A stretch of 64,000 nucleotides of DNA from NCBI GenBank assembly GCA_024762925.1, contig JANTGM010000019.1, forward strand, positions 1 to 64,000, read 5' to 3'. This document shows, piece after piece, positions 1 to 9,360 of this stretch (the first letter of the stretch is position 1; the number at the start of each line of letters is the position of its first letter). Under the pieces are notes generated by a model. That model was not told where the DNA came from and did no database searches. It saw only the letters and a list, made by a program, of their open reading frames with translations. A program made the position numbers and the translations under genes. This stretch comes from Kofleriaceae bacterium. GTDB lineage: Bacteria; Myxococcota_A; Polyangia; Haliangiales; Haliangiaceae.

Positions 1-291
1 CCTTGCTTGCCCCAGCAAGGTCGTCCTTCGCGCCTTGTCAAAGAACGAGCTCCCGTCGCCAGCACATTTCTATTCCTCTGAGCCGCACACTAGTGTGCGA
101 TTCATGAACATAGAACGCGCTCACTCGTCTTCTCGCCCGCTGGAGAGACGGGCTCTGCCAGTCTTCTTCATTGTCCCTCGGTCGCTTGCCCCAGCAAACT
201 TGTATCTCGATACGCTCCACTTCCTTGCGCCTTGCCAGAAAACGAGTTCTTGGCGCGATCTTCCGGTCAATCATTTCGATCTGCACACTAG
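1..291 (+). repeat. Tandem ~200-bp non-coding repeat units bounded by ACACTAG
   Basis: Two imperfect units lie head to tail. The first is cut by the left edge (1-85), the second runs from CACACTAG at 86 to CACACTAG at 284. Shared blocks include GCTTGCCCCAGCAA at 5 and 184, and CGCCTTG..A.AACGAG at about 31 and 229. A further copy lies inverted at 10915-11098. Open frames across it (35-295 plus, 38-436 minus) show no protein-like character, so I read this as a dispersed intergenic repeat of unknown function. Confidence 0.6.
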
Positions 292-330
292 CTAGAGCGG
301 ATCTCACAACCTCACAGCCCGGCCGATCCT

Positions 331-378
331 GAGTCAGTGACTCTGGGTTGCTCGTGACTTGCCCTGACCATCTGGTCA
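331..378. promoter_or_regulatory. Two short palindromes upstream of the barrel gene
   Basis: GAGTCA-G-TGACTC (331-343) and TGACCA-TC-TGGTCA (365-378) are perfect 6-bp inverted repeats about 100-140 bp upstream of the gene at 470. They have the size of transcription-factor half-site pairs. No regulator is identified and I saw no convincing promoter boxes nearby. The rest of 292-469 contains nothing else I can name. Confidence 0.3.
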
Positions 379-469
379 CGGTGTGAACACGCGGACACGG
401 TGAATCTGCTGCAAACTGCGGAAACGTCACACACAAGAGGGCGGCACAACACGTGCAAAAAGACAGGGC

Positions 470-1063
470 ATGAGTTATCGCCGCGCCAAACCAGCTCTCA
501 CCATCCTCCCCCTAGTTCTCGGATCCCTCCTCCTGCTTGGCGCGGGCGAAGCTCAGGCGGATGGCTACATTGGCGCCGGCATTGGCGCCGGTGGGGAATT
601 GAGAGGTGACCTCTCGGACCACTTCACCACCGATGAAGACACAAGCAGCTCACGTATCCTTGTCGGCGAGCGTTTTGGAGCGTTGGCAGTCGAGGGCTCG
701 CTCTTTGGTAGCCAGCTTCGTGGAGCCAGCGGATTTTCTGGCGAGGGCGACTTCGCGACCATCTCCTTGGGCGTCGACCTCAAGTACTACATAGGCCTCG
801 TTGGCGGTCTTGAGGGCTATGGCAAGATCGGTATCAACAAGACCTGGCTCAGCGGTCCTGCTGCCATGGAGGACTGGGGCTATGAAGGACGCGGCCAGGA
901 AATTGGCGTCGGACTACAGTACAACATCAACTTGCCACTCACCCAAGTGGGCTTGTGGCTCGACTACACAGCGCAGAACACGAACTTGCGCGATAGTGGC
1001 GAAGTTCAAGCCCTAGATGGATCTATTGAGATGGTCAACCTTGGCGTCTCCCTCGGGTTCTAG
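470..1063 (+). CDS. Secreted outer-membrane beta-barrel-like protein
   Basis: A 197-residue protein with a classical signal peptide: basic MSYRRAKP start, a leucine-rich core, and a cleavage-like site after GEAQA near residue 30. The mature part is glycine-rich with alternating hydrophobic and aromatic residues, and it ends in LGVSLGF with a terminal Phe, as expected for an outer-membrane beta-barrel. The family is not recognised beyond that. It sits alone upstream of lolD and bamA, separated from lolD by about 170 bp holding an inverted repeat. The ATG at 470 has an AGG a few bases upstream and gives the full signal peptide. The function is unknown; a role as a small porin or structural barrel is an inference from composition. 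Confidence 0.65.
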   Translation: MSYRRAKPALTILPLVLGSLLLLGAGEAQADGYIGAGIGAGGELRGDLSDHFTTDEDTSSSRILVGERFGALAVEGSLFGSQLRGASGFSGEGDFATISLGVDLKYYIGLVGGLEGYGKIGINKTWLSGPAAMEDWGYEGRGQEIGVGLQYNINLPLTQVGLWLDYTAQNTNLRDSGEVQALDGSIEMVNLGVSLGF

Positions 1064-1087
1064 CCCGCCCAACGTCCCTTAGAGTTC

Positions 1088-1136
1088 GCGGCCGCTTCGC
1101 CGGATTGGTTACAAGCCGATCTTGTCAAGCGGCCGC
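1088..1136. repeat. 10-bp inverted repeat after the barrel gene
   Basis: GCGGCCGCTT (1088-1097) and AAGCGGCCGC (1127-1136) are perfectly complementary, with a 29-base loop, starting 24 bases after the stop of the barrel gene. It could act as a transcript-end hairpin, although no T-run follows. It separates that gene from the lolD-bamA operon. Confidence 0.4.
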
Positions 1137-1183
1137 TTCCGTATTCGGGGCAACCGACCTGCGCCAAGTGGAGTCCCAACCGA

Positions 1184-1212
1184 TTGACAGCCTCGGATCC
1201 CCTAAGTAAGTT
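1184..1212 (+). promoter_or_regulatory. Candidate sigma-70 promoter of the lolD-bamA operon
   Basis: A perfect -35 TTGACA (1184-1189) is followed after 17 bases by TAAGTT (1207-1212, three matches to TATAAT). Transcription would begin near 1219, just ahead of a GGGA Shine-Dalgarno at about 1226 and the ATG at 1235. The in-frame TTG at 1184 is this -35 box, so it is unlikely to be a start codon. Confidence 0.4.
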
Positions 1213-1234
1213 CCGGGACTCTTTCGGGAAATCG

Positions 1235-1960
1235 ATGGAAACCAGTACAGACAAGCGTCCAGCAGACCCTGAAGGGGGCGCTCGCATTTGCGTGAAAGAC
1301 CTCTGCAAGTCTTTTGAACATGGTGGTCGCACACTGCACGTTCTTAACAACCTCTCGTTTGAATTGGACAAAGGGGTCATGGCAGCCATCATGGGCGCAT
1401 CTGGAGCTGGCAAGTCCACGCTCTTGCACGTACTTGGCACACTGGATTTGCCAACCAGCGGATCGATTCTCTTTAATGGTGAGTCGGTCACAAGCATGGG
1501 ACCCACAAGACTCGCAGAGTTTCGCAATCGATCGATAGGCTTTGTCTTTCAGTTCCACCACTTGCTGCCTGAGTTCACAGCGCTTGAGAATGTCATGATG
1601 CCATGTTTCATCAATCGCATGGATGCGGGAGTGGCCCAGAAGAAAGCGCGTGCGATTCTAGACAGGGTAGGGCTGTCAAAGCGCCTCACTCACAGACCTG
1701 GTGAGCTGAGCGGCGGCGAGCAGCAGCGCGTGGCCCTTGCGCGGGCGATGGTCCTCGAGCCACCACTCCTGCTGGCAGATGAGCCGACGGGCAACCTCGA
1801 TACACACACCGGCAAAGAGATTCACGATCTCTTTGTTGAACTCAATCGCGAACGCGGAACCACTATGCTCATCGTGACCCACAACCCGAAGCTGGCCGAG
1901 ATGATGCCAAGCTGCTTGCGAATGGAAGATGGAGGGCTCGTCGATGGCGTACTGTCGTAA
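1235..1960 (+). CDS. lolD: Lipoprotein-releasing ABC transporter ATPase LolD
   Basis: A 241-residue ATPase of the LolCDE type, which powers release of lipoproteins from the inner membrane. Visible motifs in order: Walker [10 protein letters not shown], the LolD-typical Q-loop stretch [16 protein letters not shown], signature LSGGEQQR, Walker [13 protein letters not shown], and the switch His in IVTHN. The length matches the family (about 230). I prefer ATG 1235 because GGGA sits 6 bases upstream; the frame extends to a TTG at 1184 that overlaps a likely -35 box. The membrane partner LolC/E is not in the window. The 3' end overlaps the start of bamA by 17 bases, so the two are probably translationally coupled. 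Confidence 0.9.
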   Translation: METSTDKRPADPEGGARICVKDLCKSFEHGGRTLHVLNNLSFELDKGVMAAIMGASGAGKSTLLHVLGTLDLPTSGSILFNGESVTSMGPTRLAEFRNRSIGFVFQFHHLLPEFTALENVMMPCFINRMDAGVAQKKARAILDRVGLSKRLTHRPGELSGGEQQRVALARAMVLEPPLLLADEPTGNLDTHTGKEIHDLFVELNRERGTTMLIVTHNPKLAEMMPSCLRMEDGGLVDGVLS

Positions 1961-4415
1961 TCCGCGCTGCCCAAGAGTTTTCCTTGTCGCCACTGTGGTG
2001 GCTCTCGCATTTATGGGATGGGGCAGGGCAGCACGCGCTCAGGGGGCAAGTCCCGACATGCGCTCGGCGCTTAGTGAGGCTTCCGAGCTGCTCGACTTGC
2101 CAGTCGAACAGGTCCAGTTTCGAGGTAATCGCAAAGTTGAGGATGCCGCGATTCGCGTCAACCTCCTCACGAAAGTTGGCACCAAGCTCGATCTCAACAA
2201 AGTCCGGGAAGACATCCGAGCGATGTGGAAGATGGGCTTCTTTGCTGACATCACCGTGGAGGCGTTGCCAAGTGCCAAGGGCGGAGTCGTTGTCATCTTT
2301 GCGGTCAAGGAGAAGCCTTCCGTCCGAAAAATACTGATCTCTGGTAATGATGAACTCGACCTCGAGAAGATTAACGATGTTCTGGACCTCAAACGAGATG
2401 GAATCCTCAATATCACCAAGATCAAGGCCAATCGCACAAAGATTCACGACCTCTATGTGGAAGAGGGCTACTACCTCGCTGGTGTTGAATACGAAGTTAC
2501 AGAGGTAAACGAGGCCGAGGTCGATGTCATCTTCATTATCGACGAGCACAGCAAGGTCGAGATTCGGGAGGTTAGCTTCATTGGAAATGAGAAGATTTCC
2601 GACAAGGAGCTTCGAAGCATTATCCAGACCAGCAAGGGTGGAGCGCTGAGCTTCCTCTCTGATGGCGGTGTGTATCAAGAGGAGATGTTTGAGCGCGACC
2701 TGCTCATGATCACCGCGTACTACTACGATCGCGGCTTCATCAACGTCAAAATTGGTACGCCGCAAATTCGCCTTTCGCGAGACAAAAAGTACATGTACCT
2801 GTCGATTCCCATCGATGAGGGGCCCGTGTTTCAAGTCGGGACGATTGACTTTAAAGGCGACATGATTGGCGATAAGTCGGCCTACTACAATCGCCTCACC
2901 ATCAAGCCGGGCGCGAACTTCAATCGCTCGAAGGTGGGGGCAGACATCGTTAGGCTCAACGACTACTACAAAGATCGAGGCTTCGCGTATGTCAACGTCA
3001 CGCCTCTCACCAATGTCGATCTAGACCGACGGATTGTCGACATCAGCTTCGAGATTGAAAAGGGCAAGAAGGTCTACTTCGAACGCATCAATGTTCGGGG
3101 CAACAGCAAGACGCGAGACAAAGTTGTCCGCCGCGAGATGAAGATCTCCGAAGGCGAACTCTACAATCAAACCAATCTCGAAATCTCCAAGCGTCGCGTA
3201 ACGGCACTCGGGTTCTTCGAGAAGGTCGACATCTCGACCAAGCGTGGCAGCAGTGATGAGTTCATCGTCGTCAACGTCGAGATTGCAGAACGACCAACAG
3301 GGTCGTTTCAAATCGGTGCGGGCTTCTCCTCAGTGGAGAGCTTCATCGCACAAGCGCAGATTTCTCAAAACAACCTTTTTGGTCGCGGCCAGACGTTGTC
3401 GTTGCAGGCTCAGCTCTCAGGGCTTCGTCAACTGTTCTTGCTGCGGTTCGTGGAGCCGTGGTTCTTGGACACTCGTTGGACGTTTGCCTTCGACGTCTTC
3501 AATCAGGTCCGCGCCTTTAGTGGCTTTGCGAGAAATGCGGTTGGTGGAAACCTCACCTGGGGCTACCCACTCAGTTTCGAGTCGCGTGCCTTCCTCACTT
3601 ACAAACTGGAGGATGTGAGCGTAACGACAAGCAGTGGCGGCTTCACAAACATCGGTGCGATTCAGGAACCGGTTGAGGCAGACAGCGTCGCGAACCTCTT
3701 TCGCGGTGGTATCACCTCGTCCTTGCGCGCCTCCATCAACTACGACTCGCGCAACAACCGGCTCTTCCCAACTGGCGGCTGGTACCACAATGCCTTTGTT
3801 GAGATCGCAGACGAGTTTACCGGTTCGCAGAACATCTTTGTGCGCTACGGAGGTTTCTCCCGCCACTACCAACCTCTCTTTGGTCCCTTCATTCTCAAGA
3901 CCAACGCTGAGATCGGTGTCACAACCAGCCGTGACCCACTTGGCGTACCGATTACCGAGCGCTACCTAATTGGTGGCATCAATAATGTGCGCGGCTTTGC
4001 ACCTCGTTCGCTAGGTCCACAGCTCCGGGTCTCTCAACCCGGTGATATTGGGCAGCCTCTGCGCAATCTACCGCTTGGTGGCAACATGCAACTTATCTGG
4101 AATAGTGAGATCGAATTCCCGCTATTTAAGCAAGTAGGCATCTCTGGGGTTGTCTTCTTCGACGCAGGAAACGCCTACAACCTTGAGGAGCGATACTGCA
4201 GTGGCAGCTTTCAGACGGGTGATGTCTCAGCCAAGTTCGATCCCTGCTTTGACTTCCCGAACTCAATTCTCAAGGGAATTCGGACATCTGTTGGCTTTGG
4301 CTTCCGCTGGTTTTCACCAATTGGTCCACTGCGATTTGAATGGGGTATCCCTCTGGATCGTCAGGAGGGGGAACAGCCGCTTGTCTTTGAATTCACAATC
4401 GGAAATTTCTTCTAA
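1944..4415 (+). CDS. bamA: Outer membrane protein assembly factor BamA
   Basis: An 823-residue Omp85-family protein that folds and inserts outer-membrane barrels. A signal peptide (cleavage near RAARAQG) precedes a series of POTRA domains over roughly residues 50-420, recognisable from repeats such as V..I.I.GN and the Y...GY/GF elements. A C-terminal 16-strand barrel follows, with the diagnostic VRGF loop-6 motif near residue 680 and a terminal Phe. ATG 1944 is chosen over ATG 1929 because GGAGGG at 1931-1936 is ideally placed for it. It overlaps the end of lolD and is followed by ompH, the usual envelope-biogenesis order. The size is normal for the family. Confidence 0.95.
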   Translation: MAYCRNPRCPRVFLVATVVALAFMGWGRAARAQGASPDMRSALSEASELLDLPVEQVQFRGNRKVEDAAIRVNLLTKVGTKLDLNKVREDIRAMWKMGFFADITVEALPSAKGGVVVIFAVKEKPSVRKILISGNDELDLEKINDVLDLKRDGILNITKIKANRTKIHDLYVEEGYYLAGVEYEVTEVNEAEVDVIFIIDEHSKVEIREVSFIGNEKISDKELRSIIQTSKGGALSFLSDGGVYQEEMFERDLLMITAYYYDRGFINVKIGTPQIRLSRDKKYMYLSIPIDEGPVFQVGTIDFKGDMIGDKSAYYNRLTIKPGANFNRSKVGADIVRLNDYYKDRGFAYVNVTPLTNVDLDRRIVDISFEIEKGKKVYFERINVRGNSKTRDKVVRREMKISEGELYNQTNLEISKRRVTALGFFEKVDISTKRGSSDEFIVVNVEIAERPTGSFQIGAGFSSVESFIAQAQISQNNLFGRGQTLSLQAQLSGLRQLFLLRFVEPWFLDTRWTFAFDVFNQVRAFSGFARNAVGGNLTWGYPLSFESRAFLTYKLEDVSVTTSSGGFTNIGAIQEPVEADSVANLFRGGITSSLRASINYDSRNNRLFPTGGWYHNAFVEIADEFTGSQNIFVRYGGFSRHYQPLFGPFILKTNAEIGVTTSRDPLGVPITERYLIGGINNVRGFAPRSLGPQLRVSQPGDIGQPLRNLPLGGNMQLIWNSEIEFPLFKQVGISGVVFFDAGNAYNLEERYCSGSFQTGDVSAKFDPCFDFPNSILKGIRTSVGFGFRWFSPIGPLRFEWGIPLDRQEGEQPLVFEFTIGNFF

Positions 4416-4489
4416 CCTGAAGGCTTGAGTGTTAACTGTGCGTGCCCCAAGTGAGTGATGGCTTGGAGTGCAAACTGCTGGAGAATCTA

Positions 4490-5005
4490 ATGAATCGTAA
4501 CTTTGCTATCGCTTTACTCGGACTATGCTTTGTTGTTGGGGGCTTTGTCCGCGCGGAAGCTCAAGCTGGATCCTCAGGAGCTGTCGCGTTCGTCGACTTG
4601 CAGCGCACACTCAATGAAACTGGTGCAGGCAAGGCTGCTAAGAAGCGCCTCGAGAACACAAAGAAGAAGCGTCAGCGCGAACTCGACAAGGAGCAAAAGG
4701 CGCTTCAGAAGGCTGCTACGGAGCTAGAGAAACAGCGCATGATGCTCAAGCCCGCTGTGCTTCAACAGCGCGAGCGTGAACTACAGCAGAAGTACGTGAA
4801 GCTGCAAGAGACATACATGCAGCTGCAACAGGGGCTCGTTGCCGAAGAGGGCAAACTCGTAAAAGAGATTTTTGCCAAAGCGGCGCCCGCCATCAAAGCT
4901 GTCGCCAAGGAAAAGGGCTACGTCATGGTGCTCGACAAGAGCATGGTGCTCTGGGCTGGCAATGGCCTAGACATTACGAGCGCAGTGAACAAGCGCATTA
5001 AGTAG
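4490..5005 (+). CDS. ompH: Periplasmic chaperone OmpH/Skp
   Basis: A 171-residue protein with a signal peptide (cleavage near EAQA), the family-opening motif [13 protein letters not shown], and a long charged, Gln/Lys/Glu-rich coiled coil over about residues 50-120. This is the tentacle architecture of Skp/OmpH chaperones, which carry unfolded barrel proteins to BamA. ATG 4490 has GGAGA seven bases upstream; an in-frame GTG at 4442 would add residues before the signal peptide and is disfavoured. It lies 74 bases after bamA, its functional partner. Confidence 0.88.
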   Translation: MNRNFAIALLGLCFVVGGFVRAEAQAGSSGAVAFVDLQRTLNETGAGKAAKKRLENTKKKRQRELDKEQKALQKAATELEKQRMMLKPAVLQQRERELQQKYVKLQETYMQLQQGLVAEEGKLVKEIFAKAAPAIKAVAKEKGYVMVLDKSMVLWAGNGLDITSAVNKRIK

Positions 5006-5027
5006 CCTTCGGCGCTTGGCAAGTTGG

Positions 5028-5047
5028 CATCGCGAAAGCTCGCGATG
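5028..5047 (+). terminator. Hairpin between ompH and fabZ
   Basis: CATCGCGA-AAGC-TCGCGATG is a perfect 8-bp stem with a 4-base loop, 22 bases after the ompH stop. Only a weak T-rich stretch follows, so it may be a partial terminator or a processing/attenuation hairpin rather than a full stop. Confidence 0.4.
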
Positions 5048-5097
5048 TCGTTTGCCGTTCTGCTGAGCAAACGCCTTTTGTGATACATAGGGACGCA

Positions 5098-5544
5098 ATG
5101 AGCGAATCTAGCGCGATTGGTCCTGCGGAAATTCTGTCGATTCTTCCGCACCGATATCCCTTCTTGATGATCGACAAAGTCATTTCCGTGACACCCGAGA
5201 AGATTGTCGCGATTAAGAACGCCAGCTATGGGGAGCCACACTTTCAGGGCCACTTCCCAGGCATGCCAGTTATGCCCGGAGTGCTGCAGGTCGAGGCCAT
5301 GGCGCAGGCGGGTGGCATTCTCGCTGCGCGAAGCGGCGACTTTGATCCCGAAACGCAAGTTGTCTATTTCATGGCAATCGATAAGGTGAAGTTTCGCCGG
5401 CCTGTGAAGCCTGGCGACCAGATTTCTATCGAAGTGGAACCACTTCGAAAGGGTCGTATCTGGAAGATGCGTGGCGAGTGCAAGGTCGATGGCACCGTTG
5501 TGAGCCAGGGAGAGTTTCTCGCGACCATGGCACCGCGCGAGTGA
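5098..5544 (+). CDS. fabZ: 3-hydroxyacyl-[acyl-carrier-protein] dehydratase FabZ
   Basis: A 148-residue hot-dog-fold dehydratase of type II fatty-acid synthesis, converting 3-hydroxyacyl-ACP to trans-2-enoyl-ACP in the cytoplasm. The hallmark stretch [12 protein letters not shown] near the N-terminus, the catalytic His in [12 protein letters not shown] and the catalytic Glu in LQVEAMAQ are intact. ATG 5098 (MSESS) has AGGGA just upstream and is preferred over an upstream GTG at 5080. In many Gram-negatives fabZ sits between lpxD and lpxA; here neither is present. The TGA overlaps the GTG of the next gene, which implies coupling. Confidence 0.93.
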   Translation: MSESSAIGPAEILSILPHRYPFLMIDKVISVTPEKIVAIKNASYGEPHFQGHFPGMPVMPGVLQVEAMAQAGGILAARSGDFDPETQVVYFMAIDKVKFRRPVKPGDQISIEVEPLRKGRIWKMRGECKVDGTVVSQGEFLATMAPRE

Positions 5545-6935
5545 TACGCACGTTCTCACTGCGGCTGGCCACGATACTTGTTGCTGTTGTCTTGCTGCCG
5601 GCGCTTGGCCCTGGTTGCGACAAGGACTCGGTTGAGCAGCAGCGCCTTACTCGAAGCAGTGACAAGCCCGCTGTGGTCCTCGTTGGAGAGACGGAGACGG
5701 GCGTTGACGTACTTGCCGAAGTGGAACCGAACAACGAAGTCTCCCAGGCACAGCTACTCAACACGGCGACTGCAGCACGCGGCATCCTGGAAGGCAGCGA
5801 TGACATCGACCGCTATCAGGTAGTTCCACAAGCAACCGGACTGCTCTTTGTGGACGTGAGCGGAGGAGCTGGTGCCGACCTAATGGTCTCGTTGCACGAT
5901 GCAGCCGGCGATGTCCTCGCGAAGTCGGACCGCGGTCCCACGGGAACCTCCGAGGGACTTGCGGGGTTTGGCGTGGAGGCAGGCAAAACGTATCAAGTCG
6001 TTGTTGGAGAGTTTGTTGGCCGCAAGTTGCGCAAGGCGGGCGGCCGCCAGGGGCCATCGGGCCAGTACCAAGTCTCGTGGAGGGTCGAGGAAGATGCCGA
6101 GGCCGGATTTGAGCGCGAGCCGAACGAAGAACTCTCCGGTGCCAGCGAGATTCGTATCGGGGAAGAGCGGCGCGGCTTTGTTGGCTGGGCAGGAGACAAA
6201 GACCTTTGGCGTCTTCCAATCACAGGTTTTGGTGAAATTGTGGTCGACCCAGAAGCGCGTACTACTTCGAAAGAAGCGCTGCACATTGTGCTGTCGCCCG
6301 TGCCTGGTGTCGCAACACGTCTTGCACTCTTAGACCCGGCAGGGAATGCCATCGTCGAGCGCGCCACTGGCAAGGGCGAAGAGCTCGCTCTAAGAAATTT
6401 TCTTCCCGAAGTGGGAGTCGACTCCTACACTATTCGCATTGGTGGTAAATCGTCGAACCCAGAAGAGAGCTACGTGCTGCGGGTTGATATCGCCGAAGTT
6501 GGCCCGGGTACCGAAGAGGAACCCAACGACACACAGGCGGCAGCGACGCCCGTGGGAGTGGCCGATTCAAGCTTGTTCATTGCCCGCGGTGAGCTTGTAG
6601 AGGGGGACGTGGACTACTTCCAGTTGGCGCCCGTGACCCACGATCGCATCTTGGAGTTGCGCCTCTCAGGGCCAGCGAAGGCGGATCTCGATATTAGCGT
6701 TGTTGCCGAAAGCGGAGCGATCCTCGGAGAAGGGGTGACTGCGGTGACCGGTGAGAGTGAAGTGCTCTCTCAGGTGCCAGTGGGGCAGGGGCTCTCGCCA
6801 CTACTCAAGGTGCACGCCAAGAAACTTAAGGGGCCGGCAGCCTACGAGCTCTCGCTCTCATTGATGCGCGGTACGGCTGCTCCACCTGTACCGCCTCGGA
6901 TTGTTGTTCCCAATAGTCCATCGCAGCTGGAATAG
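5541..6935 (+). CDS. Secreted protein with three PPC-like (EPND-type) repeats
   Basis: A 464-residue protein starting at GTG 5541, which overlaps the fabZ stop as GTGA. An N-terminal hydrophobic segment ends in ALGPGC (Cys26), a possible but imperfect lipobox. The mature part has three related modules, each opened by an E-x-EPN motif (EVEPNNE, EREPNEE, EEEPNDT) followed by a D-D/G-D-x-D-x-Y/W/F block. This is the pattern of bacterial pre-peptidase C-terminal (PPC) beta-sandwich domains found on secreted proteins. No protease or other catalytic domain is attached. A cell-surface structural role is inferred; the substrate is unknown. Confidence 0.65.
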   Translation: MIRTFSLRLATILVAVVLLPALGPGCDKDSVEQQRLTRSSDKPAVVLVGETETGVDVLAEVEPNNEVSQAQLLNTATAARGILEGSDDIDRYQVVPQATGLLFVDVSGGAGADLMVSLHDAAGDVLAKSDRGPTGTSEGLAGFGVEAGKTYQVVVGEFVGRKLRKAGGRQGPSGQYQVSWRVEEDAEAGFEREPNEELSGASEIRIGEERRGFVGWAGDKDLWRLPITGFGEIVVDPEARTTSKEALHIVLSPVPGVATRLALLDPAGNAIVERATGKGEELALRNFLPEVGVDSYTIRIGGKSSNPEESYVLRVDIAEVGPGTEEEPNDTQAAATPVGVADSSLFIARGELVEGDVDYFQLAPVTHDRILELRLSGPAKADLDISVVAESGAILGEGVTAVTGESEVLSQVPVGQGLSPLLKVHAKKLKGPAAYELSLSLMRGTAAPPVPPRIVVPNSPSQLE

Positions 6936-7046
6936 CGCCGAGCGTCGCTCACGGACGGATTGCTTCTGTGGTGATTCATGGGAACTCTCCGCGTCTACCC
7001 TGACACACAGGCCTCTTAACTACGCAATTGTCGGTGGAAACGGTCC

Positions 7047-7062
7047 TGGCACAGGGGCTGCT
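7047..7062 (+). promoter_or_regulatory. Candidate sigma-54 (-24/-12) promoter
   Basis: TGGCAC at the -24 position and CTGCT at -12 are arranged with exactly GG-N10-GC (GG 7048-7049, GC 7060-7061), close to the TGGCACG-N4-TTGCW consensus. The predicted start near 7073 leaves a leader of about 27 bases including the GAGGAGA Shine-Dalgarno of the gene at 7100. Confidence 0.45.
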
Positions 7063-7099
7063 CTTTCACGGGGAAACACCAACCCCTGAGGAGAGAATC

Positions 7100-8050
7100 A
7101 TGAGCACCATTTCGAAAATCACCAAGAGTATCCTTTTTACGACCATGCTGACCGCTGCAGCTTGCTCAAACGGCAAACCTGTTGAGGCACCCGTGGAGTC
7201 TGAGCCAACGGCGTTCCCGGAGTCTGCAAGCAAGGCAGAGTCAGAGAATCTCACAGCACAGCTTCCTGCGACCTCCCCCGAGCCATCTCCAATGATCGAA
7301 GCAGCACCGGCGCAAGACACCATTGTGGTTCCCGAGCCTGAGAAGTTTTCTGAATGGATGGGTCGAGGCCGTATGCGCTTTCAATCGCAAGATCTGGAAG
7401 GTGCGTTGGGAGACTACCGGACTGCCGTCGAGAAGCGGCCGGAATCGCAACATGCACAAATCCAGCTCGCACGAACGCTCCTGGCCATGGGGCGGGGCGG
7501 TGAGGCGAGAGAGCATGCGGAAGCGGCCGTCGAGATCGATGGAACTTCGAGCTTTGCATGGAACACCATGGGACGAGTTGAACTGGCCGAGGGAGAGAAC
7601 GATGCTGCCATTGCATCCTTCGAGCGCTCTGCACAGGAGGATGCCGACAACTCGTATGCATGGAATAATCTAGGGTTTGTTCTGATCGAAGAAGAACTCT
7701 ACGAAGAGGCAGTGAGCGCTCTTGAGGAAGCAGCCACAGGAGCCACGCCAAAGGCGTATATGTGGAACAACCTTGGCATGGCGTATGAGCACCTCGATCA
7801 GATCGAACTTGCCCGAGCAGCCTATCGACAGGCTAGTACTGGCGGCTCAGCGAAAGCTCTAGCCAACTTCCAGCGACTCGAGGGGGTTGTATCGCTGATT
7901 GCTTCGGGCAACGAAGATGTGGCTCCTGAAAACACCGGTGAGGGGGCACAGCCTCCATCGGAAGAGGGGGCAGAGCCTAGCGTGGCAAGCACGGAGGAGC
8001 CAGAAGCGATGAGTGAGGGGCTTGAGATTGCGGAGGTACAAGAGCCGTAG
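7100..8050 (+). CDS. TPR-repeat lipoprotein
   Basis: A 316-residue lipoprotein. A basic N-terminus and hydrophobic stretch end in the lipobox TAAAC (Cys about residue 22). A Glu/Pro/Ala-rich linker follows, then about four tetratricopeptide repeats over residues 85-250, recognisable by W...G......G.Y..A pattern helices (WNTMG, WNNLG, WNNLGMAYEH). The tail is acidic and low-complexity. ATG 7100 is chosen because GAGGAGA lies 5 bases upstream; the frame opens earlier at 7028 without a signal sequence. Probably an envelope scaffold; partners are unknown. Confidence 0.75.
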   Translation: MSTISKITKSILFTTMLTAAACSNGKPVEAPVESEPTAFPESASKAESENLTAQLPATSPEPSPMIEAAPAQDTIVVPEPEKFSEWMGRGRMRFQSQDLEGALGDYRTAVEKRPESQHAQIQLARTLLAMGRGGEAREHAEAAVEIDGTSSFAWNTMGRVELAEGENDAAIASFERSAQEDADNSYAWNNLGFVLIEEELYEEAVSALEEAATGATPKAYMWNNLGMAYEHLDQIELARAAYRQASTGGSAKALANFQRLEGVVSLIASGNEDVAPENTGEGAQPPSEEGAEPSVASTEEPEAMSEGLEIAEVQEP

Positions 8051-8077
8051 CCCAACATAGACGCGTTCTGCGATGAG

Positions 8078-8096
8078 CCCCGAGGACGTCTCGGGG
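8078..8096 (+). terminator. Terminator-like hairpin after the TPR lipoprotein gene
   Basis: CCCCGAG-GACGT-CTCGGGG forms a perfect 7-bp GC stem, 28 bases after the stop at 8050, followed by TCCGTTTGGG. The hairpin covers an in-frame ATG at 8073 of the next open frame, which argues that the true start of the MFS gene lies downstream. Confidence 0.5.
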
Positions 8097-8138
8097 TCCG
8101 TTTGGGTTTCGGTCTTCGGGCCCGGTACAGTCGGTGCT

Positions 8139-9359
8139 GTGCGGACCAAGACATCAGCGCTTTGGTATGTGCTGGGACTTTTGGCGCTAGCGAACTTCTT
8201 GCACTACGCCAATCGCAATGTGGTTATCACGATGTACGGCGACCTTCGAAGCCTCTTCGACTTCGACGATGGCGAACTCGGTCTCCTCACAAGCGTCTTC
8301 ATGGTGACGCATGGGCCGGCCACAATCTTCTTTGGTTGGCTCTCAGACCGAGTTTCGAGACGCAAGGTTCTCGCGTCGGGCTTGATGATCTGGAGTGCGG
8401 CGGCGGCGCTCACCGCGTTGACGGATGGGGTCTTCAGCGTACTCGTTCTACGAGCGATTGTCGGGCTTGGAACTGCCGCCTGTGTTCCTGTAGCCAATGC
8501 ACTGATTTGTGACTTCGTGCCGGCGGAGCGAAAGGCGCGTGCCGTGGCGATGTTCAACCTCGGGCTGTTCTTTGGTGGAGCTGCGGGCACACTCATCGGC
8601 AAGAAGCTCGGGTTTCCGCCCGCGTTTCTCGTACTTGGGTTGCCTGGGATTGCCGTTGCAATCTTGGTGTTGAAGCTGCGCCTCGGGGAAGGTGAGGATC
8701 GTTTTTCTGAACGCTCAACGAAGAGAGCCCCGCGAAAAGGCGCGGGAGCGATTCGTTTTCTGCTCGCACTTCCGACCTACCGTTGGACGCTCTTTGGCGC
8801 GGTCTTCATGGCCTTCTCCGCCGGAGGCTATCTCGCCTGGTTCTTTGATTTTCTAGAAGGGAGCAAGGGCGCCGATGAGAACGAAGCCCTGTTTGTTCTA
8901 GGAGTCTCTCTCGTGACGGGTCTGGGCGGCGTGCTAGCAGGGGGCTGGGTCGCCGATAGACTGCTGACGTATATGCCGCATGGTCGCCAGGCTGCCGCCG
9001 CTATCGGAATCGCAGCGTCCGTACCGCTCGCGCTCACCGTCATCTACCTACCGTTGGGCGCTGGCTTCTACATCGCTTCCTGGCTGCTGATGTTCACTAT
9101 CAACTGGTACCACGGGCCTTTGGTGGCTTCTGTTGATGACCTTGTGCCAAGAGAAGAAGCGGGGCTCGCACAAGGACTCTACATTGCGGCCATGCACCTA
9201 TGTGGCACGGCGCCTTCGTCTTTCTTGGTTGGCCGCTTGGCGCAGCACTATGACCTGCAGACCGCGCTTTTGCTGCCAACGATCACGATGGTACTCGCAG
9301 CACTCTGCTTCGTCGCAAGCTTTGGCAGCGTCAAACGATCGGTCGTGGTACAACGCTGA
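8139..9359 (+). CDS. Major facilitator superfamily transporter (Spinster-like)
   Basis: A 406-residue inner-membrane protein with about 12 hydrophobic segments. Segment 1 contains LANFLHYANRNV, resembling the start of Spinster-type MFS proteins, and the loop 2-3 signature GWLSDRVSRRKVL matches the MFS consensus GxLaDrxGrr. The substrate cannot be read from the sequence; related proteins carry lipids, sugars or organic acids. GTG 8139 is preferred because the upstream ATG at 8073 lies inside a hairpin and would add a non-membrane tail, but the start is uncertain. The stop is followed within two bases by the next gene's start. Confidence 0.8.
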   Translation: MRTKTSALWYVLGLLALANFLHYANRNVVITMYGDLRSLFDFDDGELGLLTSVFMVTHGPATIFFGWLSDRVSRRKVLASGLMIWSAAAALTALTDGVFSVLVLRAIVGLGTAACVPVANALICDFVPAERKARAVAMFNLGLFFGGAAGTLIGKKLGFPPAFLVLGLPGIAVAILVLKLRLGEGEDRFSERSTKRAPRKGAGAIRFLLALPTYRWTLFGAVFMAFSAGGYLAWFFDFLEGSKGADENEALFVLGVSLVTGLGGVLAGGWVADRLLTYMPHGRQAAAAIGIAASVPLALTVIYLPLGAGFYIASWLLMFTINWYHGPLVASVDDLVPREEAGLAQGLYIAAMHLCGTAPSSFLVGRLAQHYDLQTALLLPTITMVLAALCFVASFGSVKRSVVVQR

Positions 9360-9360
9360 A

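Noticed and set aside
38-436. 132-residue minus-strand open frame (and an 86-residue one on the plus strand)
   Set aside because: They run through the tandem repeat, contain no recognisable domain or good start site, and are not maintained in the other copies of the repeat.
443-457. GGCACAACACGTGCA, with GG-N10-GC spacing like a sigma-54 promoter, before the gene at 470
   Set aside because: The predicted transcript start (about 468) would fall at the start codon and exclude the Shine-Dalgarno, so it does not suit this gene.
1869-2834. 321-residue minus-strand frame inside bamA
   Set aside because: Antisense to the POTRA-coding part of bamA; its composition reflects the complement of acidic codons and it has no domain.
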